NCBI GenBank assembly: GCA_964006375.1
Contig: OZ023262.1
Coordinates: forward strand, 194,867,907 to 194,931,906
From: Tillus elongatus
Lineage: Eukaryota > Arthropoda > Insecta > Coleoptera > Cleridae
Reading direction: 5' to 3'
Length of the DNA stretch: 64,000 bases
Shown: piece by piece, positions 26,532 through 39,421 of the stretch
Layout: every line of letters starts with the position of its first letter
How positions within the stretch are numbered: position 1 is the stretch's first letter
Made by a program: the position numbers and the translations under genes
The notes under the pieces: generated by a model
Told to the model about the DNA's origin: nothing
Databases searched by the model: none
What the model saw: the letters and a program-made list of their open reading frames with translations, nothing else

Positions 26532-27830
26532 AACCGATAACTGAAAAAATACTTCACTGATTTGGACCAAATTTGGGATTACCCTTATTTTGTTAATGGC
26601 TTGGATGAGTTCGGTCATCAAATCTTAACGGCCAATTTTTCTTAATGAAAAATTAAAAAATATTTTTTAAACGCAATATCTCTCAAATTGTTTAAGTGAT
26701 TGAAACGAAAATTTACAGCGTAAAAGACCATAGACAAACGTGGTTGCGTACCAATTTTCAAGTCGTTTGATCAAAGGAAAATAAAGTTATTCAAAATTAA
26801 TAATAAAATAATCATCGACATCACTTCAGATTCTGTAATCCAATATCTACAATGCTGGACAAATACAGAGGACGTAATCTGTACTTCTATGCTATTTAAA
26901 TAAATAGTAAAGAAAATTAAACAATGGAAGATGTTGCAAGATGCCAGAATGGAGAACATTGTGAGAAATACGACAGGGATGCCATCTTGGTGCAGGACCA
27001 GGTAGTAAGTTGTCACGACAGCTCTAGTTTACACAACATTTTATAGATAGAGACTGTGTACACGACCAACTAACACTTTTGTAAACTGTTAGCCCTGGAT
27101 CATTTCTTTCCCAATACCGGGACAATGTTTGCGTCCAAAAGCGCTAAATTTTATCATGTTAGTATATACTAATAAATAAAAAATGTAATGAAAGTGATTT
27201 CATTTGTTTAAAAACAATCTGGCACCATGTTTTATTATATATAAATATTAAGCTTTTCATTCTTCACGTTTACGGTATTTAAAAGTAAAAGCCATCTCTC
27301 TATCCTAGTTTAATGTGACCACACGTTGCTATTTGTCACAGAGAAGCATGTCCGCTCTGCGCATCGCATAACCTCGAAATCGACTCCGCTGATGCTAATT
27401 GCTAATATCTTATTAGAATCTTATAATATAAAACAACTAGGCACCTATATATCTAAGGTTAATACAAATAGTAGGTAAATAATTACCCAACTTTTAATTA
27501 AAAATTAAGTTTAACAAAACTTTAACAAATGCCCTCGGCCGTCGACTGTATGTAACATCCAATGAAACAAATATGAAAGTGATAGGTAAACCGCATATAG
27601 ATTGTGTATATTGTATGTATTACCTAGTGAACTCTATACAGAATTCACTGGTAGGTATTACCAAAGTGAAACAAAATTATTTCAAGAAGAAATACACCCA
27701 CCTTAAACTAATACAGTGAGTACTTATAATATCTAGGTAGGTACCTACTTATTGTTTACTTTTAGCTTTAACTCTTCATGGAGTGTATGGAAAAGTTGAA
27801 GTGAAGGAAACGACATAATATAAAGTACAT
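26530..27830 (+). repeat. Body of the very long element (shared with 42310-43430 and 58258-59390, inverted)
   Basis: Shared landmarks include AACGCAATATCT, AATTATTTACCTACT-type sequence (inverted copies), AACAAATGCC next to a CGGC-rich spot, and AATTATTTCAAGAAGAAATA. No coding capacity. Divergence among the three copies is substantial. Confidence 0.6.
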
Positions 27831-27954
27831 ACGTCCCTAGTTCAATTCCTATAAACAGATGTTTAGGTTAAATTTTAATTTGAAAATTTTGTATTGTTTA
27901 TATTTATTTCATTTTCAAAAAGTATGGATACAGGAATAGTAAATAAGTGTTGAA

Positions 27955-29640
27955 AAGAGTTTAAGTGCGTTATGGTAGCGAATTTTCATAAATATATGGT
28001 AGTGATAACTCAATTTCACATTTAACTAGAAACTTAGTTTTGATACATAGTAAAACCTATGTAAAAGCAACATGGGTACTAAATTTCAAAAATAACAGAA
28101 TAAGCTTCACAGGTAATTACAAATTTGTTTTAAAAAACCTTTTTTTTTCTTATTTTGTTTGCAGAATTTGGTTGATTCAGTTGATTAAAACTGATCATTC
28201 AAGCCATTAATATGGAAAAATACTTATCTGCCACCTATAATTTCATAGATGCATTCCGTTTGTAAATAAAAATTAAATTTTCGAGAAGGTTGCAGATTAG
28301 CACATGGGGGTTGTTTAGAAAAATCTTTTCACAAACATGCTTAGAACCCATTCTGGATGCCCAAACCACAAGAAGAATTTCTTGCAAATAGCCCACAAGA
28401 AAGTTACGGGACCAGAAGTAAATAGGGGTGCTGGGCGGGAAAGAATTTAAAAAGGAAATGTGAGCAAAAAGTGTGAAAGAAACAGCTTAGTTGGACCTCT
28501 ATAAGCTGCCTTTAATTCATTTTGGACCTATACCACCTTAAAATCCTGTTTACCGTGCGCAGAACCTCTATATTTACCGCAGGTCTCGTAACCTTCTTAG
28601 GGGTTGTTCCCAAGGAATTTTTCATCTTTACATTATTCTTGTTTATGCATTTGTAGTGATTGTAGGCATGCAGAAGGAAAATGAGAACCCCCGTAACGAA
28701 ACAGCGAACCAAGATTTTCAATTTATGTTTAAATTGTTCTCAGTTCATGTTTTTTTTTATATATTTTTTTTGCAGAAACTGGGTCGATTTAGTTGACTAA
28801 AACGGAACATCCAATATCATCATTAATAAGGAAAAATACCTGCCATGTTTATAATTTGGCAGGTACATTCCTTTTGTGAATAACAATTAAATTTTCGATA
28901 AATTTGCAGATTAGCACACGGGGGACTTTTAGCAATGAAATGTTCAGAACCATTTCTGGATGCACATACTACCAGAAAATTTCGTGCAAACAGCCACTAG
29001 AAAGCTACTGGACCAGGAACGAATAGGGTTGCTGGGCGGGAAAGAAGATGAAAAGGATGGTGAGCGGAAAGTGCGAAAAAACCGTTGAGTTGAACCCCTA
29101 TAAGCTGCTTATATCCCATTTTGCAGCGGTACTTCCTTAAGACCCTGTTTACTCCGCCCAGAACCCCTACTCACCGCAGGTCCTGTAACTTTTTTGGGCC
29201 TTGATCCCCGGGAATTTCTCTTGTTTATGCATTGAGGGTGGTTGTAGGCATGTAGAAGGGGGAGGAGAACCTTCGTGATGAAGCAGCGGACCAAGATTTT
29301 CAATTTATGTTTACATTGTTACAGCATTTCATTTGTTTAAAATATTTTTTCAAAAATGAACAGTCAATAAGTGTTGAAAAAGGTGTGGGTGCATCTCTAC
29401 CTTATAGTAGAGAATTTTCGTAAACATCTTTCAAATCTGATCTCAATTTTCCATTAAGCTAGCATATTCAATCTTCAACCATAGTAAAACTTATGTAACC
29501 GCAAGGTGGGTTCTAAACCAAAGAAAAATAACATAATGAGCTTCGCGGATAACTACGATTTTGTTTTAAAAAACCTTTTTTTTTTAAATTTTGTTTGAAA
29601 AACCAGTTCGATTTGGTTTACCAACATAAAAACACCCATG
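27955..29640 (+). repeat. ~600-bp tandem units, three partial copies
   Basis: The unit anchor GGAAAAATAC(C/T)T plus a TAATTT...ATTCC block occurs near 28215, 28830 and 29660. A GGTGCTGGGCGGGAAAGAA-type block recurs at 28427-28445 and 29029-29046. AAGATTTTCAATTTATGTTT recurs at 28711 and 29294. The spacing is about 590-610 bp between the first two copies. The third carries an extra ~220 bp including a GTGCATCTCTACC terminus-like motif near 29390. Confidence 0.75.
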
Positions 29641-29754
29641 CAATTAGTAAGGAAAAATACCTGCCATATTTATAATTTGGCAGATATATTCCCTTTGTAA
29701 ATATTAAACTTTTTCTGGAAAACTTTTGCAACTTCAATGAAATTTCTAATATAA

Positions 29755-30330
29755 TGTCGCTAATAAGACGAAAAACTCTATAAATGCTGTGAAAATTGTT
29801 CTTTATGTCACCTAACCAAGGCCTATTAATGCAATTTTGCTATGTCAAAAAAATGGCAAAATGGGTTAGGGCCGGTTTTAGGAAGAAAACAAGTACGCTA
29901 CTGCATTCGGCATCCCTCATAATAGATATATACCAAATTTCATCAAAAAATAAGAATTATGAACTGTTTCATGAAACATCCCTGTTACTTTTGTATTTAT
30001 AACGCGATTTTTTTTACGGGATCTCTAAACATAGAGAACGAAAAAGTCTATAAATCCTGTGAAAATGGTTTCTTATGCTATTCGATCACGGCATACTAAA
30101 AATATTTTCATGTGTCAAAAATTATGAAAAAGTTTAGGGTTGATTTTATGGAAAAAATAAGTACGCCACTGGATTCACCATTCTTCAAAAATGTTGCCTA
30201 CCAAACTTCATCAAAAAATAACTATTGTGGCGAACTATGAAAGTCAACAACATCTGAAAAGTTAAAAAAAACTTTATAAATACTGTGAGAAATGTTTTGT
30301 TTGTCTCCTAACCAATGCAGTGTTTCTACG
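29755..30330. repeat. Degenerate tandem repeat, three copies, ~225-275 bp period
   Basis: The block AAAAACTCTATAAATGCTGTG recurs in diverged form at about 29769, 30042 and 30267. ATGTCAAAAA and ACCAAA(T/C)TTCATCAAAAAATAA follow in the first two copies. It is non-coding and old by divergence. Confidence 0.65.
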
Positions 30331-31067
30331 TCAAAAATGGGGAAATTGGTTATATTACAAAAATCCATATCTTCTAAACTAATAGACCGAATTACAAAAA
30401 TAAAAAAACAGTGTATAAGGAATCAAAAGCTATTTTAAACGAGCTATCACATGACCCCTATTCCCATTCGAAAAAATTTGGGCGCTTAGGAAAGTTACAT
30501 TAGGGCTATACTTGTTACGTCAAAAGTTGTCCCCTCACAAGCAAACTTGACGTGTTTCGGGTTTTTTCGACAACATCTTTTCCTGGGAGTTATGGTTGCC
30601 AGCTCGTTTTCAATGGACCAGCCTGTATATCTATGAGTGTGCGTGTGTGTGTATACCTTACCGCACAGCTATGAAGCTACGAACCGCGGGCTAATTTCGC
30701 AGGAACAAACTCAGATCATAATGATCCAAAAACAGTTCTATTTATAGCTTTATTTATACAGTCTTTGCTTATATCGTTTTTAGTTATACAGCATTTGAAT
30801 CATATAGTTTTGACCTTGACATTGTCGTTCTATGTGTGTCTAAACTTTCGTTCTGGATTAGTTTTAGTTAAGTTCAATGTTTGTGCTTTGATTTTGTGCT
30901 GTGGTTCAATTATATTGTGTAGGCTTTAGCTGGTTACCTAGCTTTGGATCTTTCTTTTGTTCTTTGCCATTTTTGTATTTCTTGAATGAAGTGTGTGTTA
31001 TTATTACTATTATTATTATTACTATTACGAAGGCACATGCAGACTACAATAACGGAGTCCCTCACAG
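30331..31067. other. Unassigned, with a possible mariner-like end
   Basis: A segment ending GACCAGCCTGTATATC near 30635 resembles the outer end of mariner-like repeats in this window, but no partner end was found. A short (TTA)n-like run lies near 31000-31028. Confidence 0.35.
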
Positions 31068-31302
31068 CAGTGGCGGCTCGTCAGACGACTTAACCGAAAA
31101 ATATAGGTGAAGCAGCGCTTCACCTATATTTTTCGGTTAAGCGAAACTTTTTTATTCAAAATCCACCATAATTTTAATTTTTTTCATTCTCTCAAATTAA
31201 TTTAGTACAACCACATAAAAATTTATTGTTACATCGCGCCGCAGTTGATAATGTATTTTTATAGTAATTTATGGTACGATATAATTTTCAAGCCCGCCCC
31301 TG
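31068..31302 (+). mobile_element. hAT-like MITE (tentative)
   Basis: The left end CAGTGGCGGCTCG fits hAT terminal consensus. The putative right end GCCCGCCCCTG (inverse CAGGGGCGGGC) lies at 31292-31302. I could not find an 8-bp target duplication, so the boundaries are tentative. A perfect hairpin sits at its left side. Confidence 0.4.
31089..31141. repeat. Perfect 25-bp hairpin with 3-nt loop
   Basis: Arms 31089-31113 and 31117-31141 are perfectly complementary around AGC. Confidence 0.92.
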
Positions 31303-31600
31303 ATGACCGAATTGAGTGTATACATGCCGCAACGTGCAGCGCTTACGTATTGCGGACCACAGACTACTGTAGAGCGTCAAGCAACTGCGAACTTACTGAG
31401 CCAGATTCGTCCGTATACAAATGCTGCGTCTGCTTCGAGACGCTTGCATGAGACGGTTGCCATGGCAATGGCACGCAAACTAGTAGGTTGGTGTTTATTA
31501 GGGCCACAAAAGTGATGCAGTCTTCTGAGCCTGCTTCAAAGCTTAGTTTCCATCGTTTGTTTAGATCGAGTCGGATCGTCAGAGGAGTATTTTTATTTTT
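31303..31600. other. Unassigned sequence
   Basis: Moderate-GC segment with overlapping short open frames in two frames (31245-31715). No domain is recognised. It may be part of a larger hAT-type element. Confidence 0.3.
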
Positions 31601-31628
31601 AGAGAGAGAGAGAGAGAGAGAGAGAGAG
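31601..31628. repeat. (AG)n microsatellite
   Basis: Pure AG run of 28 bp. Confidence 0.97.
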
Positions 31629-31629
31629 C

Positions 31630-32580
31630 GGTCACCAACGGCACGTCGGTGGGCAAGGGATGGCAGCCTTTGGGTGAGGGTAGCGTCACCGATGAGACGT
31701 ATAGCTCTCTTCTGAATGGAGTCCAGGATAGCGAGTGTAGAAGCGGCAGCAGCACCTCAGATGTGGGAGCAGTATTCGAGGTTTGGTCTTATTTGTGAAG
31801 TTTGTAAGGTATAGAGATTAGCTGATAAAAAGTATTTGCGAGCCTGGAAGAGGAAACGTAATTTCTTACCAGCCGCTTCTGCAATTGATGTGACATGTTG
31901 GTGCCAATTGAGATTTCGATCCACAGAAATGCCAACAAGCGAAAAGGACTCATTACTTTGAATAACTTGGTTGTTTATTGTGATGGGTCTAGCGCTGATG
32001 TATCTCTTATGAGAAAGAAAGCAAGACTGTGATTTGGTGGGGTTGAATTGTACAAGATTTCTACTTCCCAGCCTAATATTTTTTGGAGATCCACGGAGAC
32101 AGAACCCTCCATGAATCTGCGATCCTCATCTAATTGGGCTAAACAGACAGGCTAAGAATATTGTATATTTGAGTGGAGGGTGCTGTCGTGCGCGTAACTG
32201 TGAACTGGGTTGGATGTGCTAGAGAGGAGGTCATTGATGTGGAGAAGAAACAAAGTAGGGGCTAAAGCTAAAGTAGAGGCTTGAGGAAGTCCTGCATTAA
32301 TTTGATACAGTTTAGAGGAATGGCCATCCACGACAACAGAAATGCTCCGGTTGGAGAGAAAATTTGCTGTCCACTCTGTACGTGGACAGCAAATTTTCTC
32401 TGTGGTAGGCCATAGGTCGGTAGTTTATTAAGCAGCGCTGCGTGCCAGACCTGGTCGAATGCTTTGGATATGTCTAGAGCGACAATTTGGGATTCACCGT
32501 GTAGTTTGTAACGTATGGGTATAAAGAAATATAATTTTACTACAATAAATTTGTTTCTTTTGTAACTATATGTCATTTTA
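31630..32580 (-). pseudogene. Non-LTR retrotransposon reverse transcriptase fragment
   Basis: The minus-strand frames give RT motifs in order: VALDISKAFDQVWH (near 32480), AGLPQ (near 32285), FLLHINDLL (near 32240), and the catalytic box reading YAHDS where YADDS is expected (near 32195), so one catalytic Asp is lost. Downstream pieces (WHQHV near 31900, a LEYCSHIWG-like block near 31760, TLPSPKG near 31680) match the post-RT region of Jockey/CR1-type elements. Several frameshifts. A hairpin at 32355-32401 disrupts the region between two RT blocks. Confidence 0.8.
32355..32401. repeat. Perfect 20-bp hairpin with 7-nt loop inside RT relic
   Basis: Arms 32355-32374 and 32382-32401 are perfect inverted copies. 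One arm matches the expected RT reading and the other breaks it, consistent with a small template-switch inversion. Confidence 0.92.
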
Positions 32581-34207
<1,627 letters not shown>

Positions 34208-34408
34208 TTGTTTTGTTGTGACGGTAATAGTGTTATTTACTTAAAAAATTGTGGGAAAGCCGTCAGTTGCAAAATACAACTCTTTATTAAAAGCCTAGCT
34301 CTCGGAAAAGTTTATTCCACTCTCAAGAATATAACGTGAGGTTTACTATAACTAATTATGGAAAAACAAACATGAAAAAAAACCTTTTTAAAAATTTGAC
34401 TTCAGGAC

Positions 34409-35790
34409 GTAAGTTTATTTTAAAAATTTGGTTTCTTGGGTAATTTTTTCTGCTTTATCGTTCTACAATATTTTCAGCCCTACGGCGCGGCGTTGCCGCT
34501 TAAACTGAAAAGTAGCAACAATTTTGATATATAAAATGAGACACCCTGTATATTATTGCATTTTTTGCTTTGCTATTGCTTCCGATTATTTTTGTATGAA
34601 ACCTCCATATACTTATCTCCAGCGGTTTTGGTGAGATTAATTTATTGCCTTATTTTTTGTGCAAAACATTTAAATGTTTATTACTCCGGTATTTGGACTC
34701 GTAGAAAGCTGAAATTTTGGGTGCAGTTTACCAATGGCATGTGTATTAGTTACGTCCAAGGGAATTCGTTCTCCATTATACAAAGTAGTTTAAAATTTGT
34801 GATTTTACTGATATAGAAAAATTGTGAAAAATGTTTTTTTAAATGCAACACCCTGTATATTATCAAAATATCCTGAAAGGCAATTAATGTTCCTTTCAAC
34901 TGATGTATCATATTCCTATACCTAAATAATCGGATTTCCGAAATAAAAGCAAGTTTCCACAAATATCGGATTATTTGGTCATATTTTGTATTGGATAGTA
35001 TGAAACGTCATGGAACATGTCATTATGAAAATGTGACAATTAGTGCATCAATTAAACGTTTGCACGTTCTTGAACGAAAATTTGTTTTGAAAAGGAACAA
35101 AATGCAAAAGGCAAAACATATTCCAATGAAGTTTTGATGTAACTGCTTATTCTTCACGGTCAGAGAGATCAAGCTGTAGCAAGAACATGCATTATTAGTA
35201 CAAAATATGACAAAATAATCCAATATTTAAGGAAACTTACTTTTATTTCGGGAACCTGATTACTTAGGTATAGGAACATGACAGATGATTTAAAAGTAAG
35301 TATAATTGTTTTTCAGGATATTTGTTAATATACTGTGTTCTATTTATAAAAAAAAACACTTTACCATTTTTATATCTATCGACAAAATCAAAAATTATTA
35401 ACGACCCTGTATGAACCAGAACGAAATCCCGTAAATATAAGTAATACACAGGACATTGGTAAACTACGCCCAACATTTCAATTTTCTACGCATCCACATA
35501 TCGCAGTAATAAACATTTAATTGACGCTATGTTTTGCACAAAAAATAAGGAAATAAATTAAATTTTCGACAACCGCTGGAGATAGGTATAGGGAAGTATT
35601 ATAAAAAATAATCGAAAGGCAATGGCAAAGCCAAAAATGCAGTAATATACAGGGCATCTCATTTAAAATATCACAGTTGTTGCTAATTTTCAATATAAGC
35701 GGTAACGCCGGCGCCGCAGCGCTGAAAATAATTTCGATCGATAGAGCAGAACTAATTACCCAAGAAACCAAATTTTCAAAATAATCCGAC
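34409..35790. mobile_element. Long inverted repeat (fold-back, non-autonomous DNA element)
   Basis: The left arm at about 34409-34775 and right arm at about 35415-35790 are diverged inverted copies. Shared landmarks include AAATTTGGTTTCTTGGG, GAGAC/TACCCTGTATATTA, TCTCCAGCGGTT and TTATTTTTTGTGCAAAACAT. The 640-bp centre encodes no transposase. The CCCTGTATATTA motif is typical of mariner-related repeats here. (TA)n tracts lie on both sides (34084-34204, 35857-35939). Confidence 0.7.
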
Positions 35791-35837
35791 ATCTCGTTCT
35801 CCGTAAACGTCTAACCTACCATCGACCGTGAGTCACC

Positions 35838-35942
<105 letters not shown>

Positions 35943-36009
35943 ACCATCAGAAATCTTGAATACCCTCTTGAAGATAGAAACGCACCACCATCGGGTGAGA
36001 TTTGGCTTA

Positions 36010-36560
36010 AAAAGAAAGTATGCTTTTTCATAACCACTACAGCAATCATAATTTCACTGCAAATCGGCAATGGATAGTTAATTTGAAAAAGAGGCACGGT
36101 ATGAGAAAACTAAAAATTTGTGGAGAGAAACTGTCAAGCAACACACAAGCCGTTGATCCATTTGTTAACAAATTACGAGACGAAATAAACAGAAGGGTTT
36201 ACTACCATCACAAATCTACAACGCATATGAATCTGCTCTTTATTGTAAATTGTTTTAAGACAAAACTCTGGTACATTCAAAAGAAAGAACTGCACCTGGT
36301 AGGAAACTAGTAAAAAGAGGGTGATATTTGTAGCTTGCAATAACACAGATGACTCTCATAAGCTACAAGTTTTGGTAACTAGTAAGTCACAAAATCCACG
36401 AGCGTTTAAAAATTCTCAACTTTCAGTACAACACCGAGCAACTAAAAACGCATGGATGACATCTCTTATTGTCTCTGAATGGTGGTTTCACAATTCATTT
36501 GTGGTAAAGTTAAATAGCCCAGTCAAATTGGACAAATCGGTGGAAAAAATTCCTGGAGAG
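36010..36560 (+). pseudogene. Pogo/Tigger-type (jerky-like) transposase fragment
   Basis: Frames contain NRQWIVNLKKRHGMRKLKI and CGEKLSSNTQAVDPF, the DNA-binding half of Tigger/jerky transposases. The catalytic block follows in shifted frames: IYNAYESALY where NADESGLY is usual (catalytic Asp replaced by Tyr), then KTLVHSKERTAPGRK. FVACNNTDDSHKLQVLV, NPRAFKNSQLSV and NAWMTSLIVSEWW lead to a stop. The C-terminal third is missing. Confidence 0.75.
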
Positions 36561-36602
36561 TTGAGTTGAATTTTTTTAAGCACTTTCTGTACACTTGGGT
36601 AG

Positions 36603-36603
<1 letters not shown>

Positions 36604-36679
<76 letters not shown>
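36604..36679. repeat. (TA)n microsatellite
   Basis: TA tract of about 76 bp, directly after the Tigger fragment. Confidence 0.97.
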
Positions 36680-36681
<2 letters not shown>

Positions 36682-36768
36682 CCGAGCGTAGGGAGTGAGG
36701 TCAAGCAGGGGGGGGGGTACCATTTTCATTTCTTGCGTATATCTCGGAAACTATCACTCCTATCGTTT

Positions 36769-37456
<688 letters not shown>

Positions 37457-37516
37457 TTTTTTAATTTCTTGCCAACTTGTTGGAACCGACTGATTGGGGT
37501 TGGCTGAAAGGCGTAG

Positions 37517-37786
37517 ATGGAGATATTAAACCCTTGGAAACCTAAGATCAACGTACCCCAGCTGCCATCCTTTCAAAAATATTCTGCAGTTGGCTGCGGT
37601 GCACCTTGTAGATGCCGCAAGGCAGGTATCCATTGCTCTTCAATATGCGATAACTGTGAGAGCGCTTGTACTAACAGCCCTCTTGTTGGGGACGACAATT
37701 TAGCATATCAGGGTAACTCTGAAGACTTGATAGACCCGCTGACACTCTCTAATGAACTGTTGGACCCAATACATTCAATTGACTAA
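37517..37786 (+). CDS. Small Cys-rich CXC-like fragment (uncertain)
   Basis: A 90-codon frame contains GCGAPCRCRKAGIHC followed by CDNCESAC, a Cys spacing like the tesmin/TSO1 CXC half-motif. Such tails are seen at the C-terminus of some insect transposon-derived proteins (from memory, not searched). The start is not validated and there is no upstream coding, so it is more likely the 3' end of a decayed transposon gene than a real gene. Confidence 0.3.
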   Translation: MEILNPWKPKINVPQLPSFQKYSAVGCGAPCRCRKAGIHCSSICDNCESACTNSPLVGDDNLAYQGNSEDLIDPLTLSNELLDPIHSID

Positions 37787-38130
37787 GTTTTATTCAGATC
37801 ATTTGTATTAAATCATCTGTCTATTAATATTGTACTGAACAAGACTGTTATTAGGTTTTCAATGTTTAGGTTGAGGGCAAAAATTGAGCACATGAGGACA
37901 ACTCCGATAACGACGTGGATCCAACACTCGGTAGGGCTGGTGACGGTTCACTGTTGCAGTCTTGTCGGGAGAACGACTATTGACTCTACCCATCACCACC
38001 TATAGTATTACTATAGGTGGTAATGCTTTACCTCGTGAACCCTGCTTTTTATATGGGTTGTGGGGCAGGTAAAAATCACGGCATCGATTGTAATTTTATC
38101 AGTCATATCGAGAGAGATAAGACAATAAAA
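37787..38130. other. No recognised feature
   Basis: Mixed sequence with a short local inverted repeat, CACCACCTATAGTA / TACTATAGGTGGT, near 37995-38020. Confidence 0.4.
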
Positions 38131-38524
38131 AGTCTGGACGCAGCAAGTGCGCTATGGTAGTGAATTTTCATAGAAATGATCTGTCATCAAATACAGACTT
38201 CAAAATTTTGGTCTATAGTTTACAAATTTGGTTACCATAGCTTTTTTACTCTGCGATTTAAAAAAATTTCGAAAGAAAACTCAAATTTTTCCCGGAAAAC
38301 CTAGTCCGATTTTTCTGGTTAATGAGCTTATCCAAGCCAGTTACAAAAGGACGGTACGTGCAAAATTTTATCAAAATCGGCCTATTCTTTTTTTAGTTAT
38401 CGGTGTGATACACTGATCTCGGATGTGGGTTCTTGGGATCCTAGTTCGCGCTCATTTGCACAATTTTTTTTCAAAATCAAAAGTAGGGATCTCCCCATTA
38501 GTGAATTGTTTCTACGAAAATTCA
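38131..38524 (-). mobile_element. Palindrome element lacking its (TA)n tract
   Basis: It runs from the GCAAGTGCGC terminus (38131) through the body (GAAAACTCAAATTTTTCCCGG), TTAGTTATCGGTGTGATACA, directly into CTGATCTCGGATGTGGGTTC, and on to the palindrome remnant near 38499-38524. At the junction (38408-38415) where other copies carry 55-150 bp of TA, none remains. Confidence 0.75.
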
Positions 38525-38860
38525 ATATAGGCAAAACTTCCGCCATCTTCCAAGCAAAAATGCTTCCCACAAATATCTCTGTACAGGAGTGCTTACAAGG
38601 AAGACTTAGAAAAAGAGGATCTACATCCTTTTAGACAGTCACGCAGTACTTAAGACTATCAAACCTTTCCAAAGTAAGTCTAAACTGACCTAGGACTACA
38701 AAAAATTCTTGAAGCAACTGGCTACAAACAACAAAGTAACTTTGATGTCGGTAGCAGAAAATAAAGGCAGTTCAGGAAGTGGGGAAGGAGGCATCCTTGC
38801 AAAAACGGCAGCAACAACAACACCGTTCTTTGGTCCAGAGCCCTATTGTGGACTAACAGG
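38525..38860 (+). pseudogene. Non-LTR RNase H fragment, paralogue of 9965-10720
   Basis: IGKTSAIFQAKMLP, then in another frame LLDSHAVLKTIKPFQ and NNKVTLM, the middle of a LINE RNase H domain. The DNA aligns with 10360-10600. It abuts the palindrome element directly. Confidence 0.65.
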
Positions 38861-39114
38861 AAGTTCGGGACGCAGCAAGTGATTTTTCATAAGAATAGTA
38901 TATTAGTGATTTAGCGTTATATTAAAAGTTTTAAAAAATTGTTTCATTTAATTAGAAAGAGCAGAAAGTAAGGTACAGAAGGGCAAGCAAAACATAATCT
39001 CCAACATAAATATTTGTACAAAAATTTGGATACGCTCAAACAAATAAAATTACTAACAGGAAATATAAGTACACTTGGAGAACACCCAAATCACCACAAC
39101 ACATATTTCAGAGA

Positions 39115-39155
39115 CCTTACGATCGTTTCGTAGACAAAGTCTACATCTTCAGAGG
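39115..39155 (-). ncRNA. Hammerhead-like motif, left inverted end
   Basis: Inverted copy of the motif at 40242-40282. All core segments are conserved. Confidence 0.6.
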
Positions 39156-39421
39156 AAGAAAAATTCTAACATAAAAAAAAAAAAAACTAGAACCCGTATA
39201 TTTATATCGCGTTAAAGTAAACGAGCTAGTCCGAAGTAAAGTTGTCGTCTAACAACGATCATTTGTTTATTGCGACAGTGAAACAGGTCGGAGACCTGCT
39301 TTAATCTTTTGGTCGACAAATTTATGACCCTTATCTAATATAGGTATTACAAGGACCGGAGTTCTTTAAAGAAACAGCACGTTTCTTTTCGATCTAGAAT
39401 TTACTATGTGGATATTAGTTC

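Larger units (their letters stand above)
24199..29640 (+). mobile_element. Very long palindrome-(TA)n compound element, split by a Penelope-like element
   Basis: It starts at a degenerate palindrome (24199-24227) followed by GTATTGATCGTGAGAC and GAGCACGAA. After (TA)n, a Penelope-like element and more (TA)n, it continues with CAACCGATAACTGAAAAAATA and a ~1.3-kb body to about 27830. That body recurs inverted at 42310-43430 and 58258-59390. It passes into ~600-bp units (27870-29640), which recur inverted at 40380-41340 and 57230-58250. The same order at three loci argues for one long element. Its exact 3' end is uncertain. Confidence 0.6.

Noticed and set aside
27955..30330. CRISPR-like or satellite array
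   Set aside because: The units are long (~250 and ~600 bp), few and diverged, in a eukaryotic context. They are element-internal tandem repeats.
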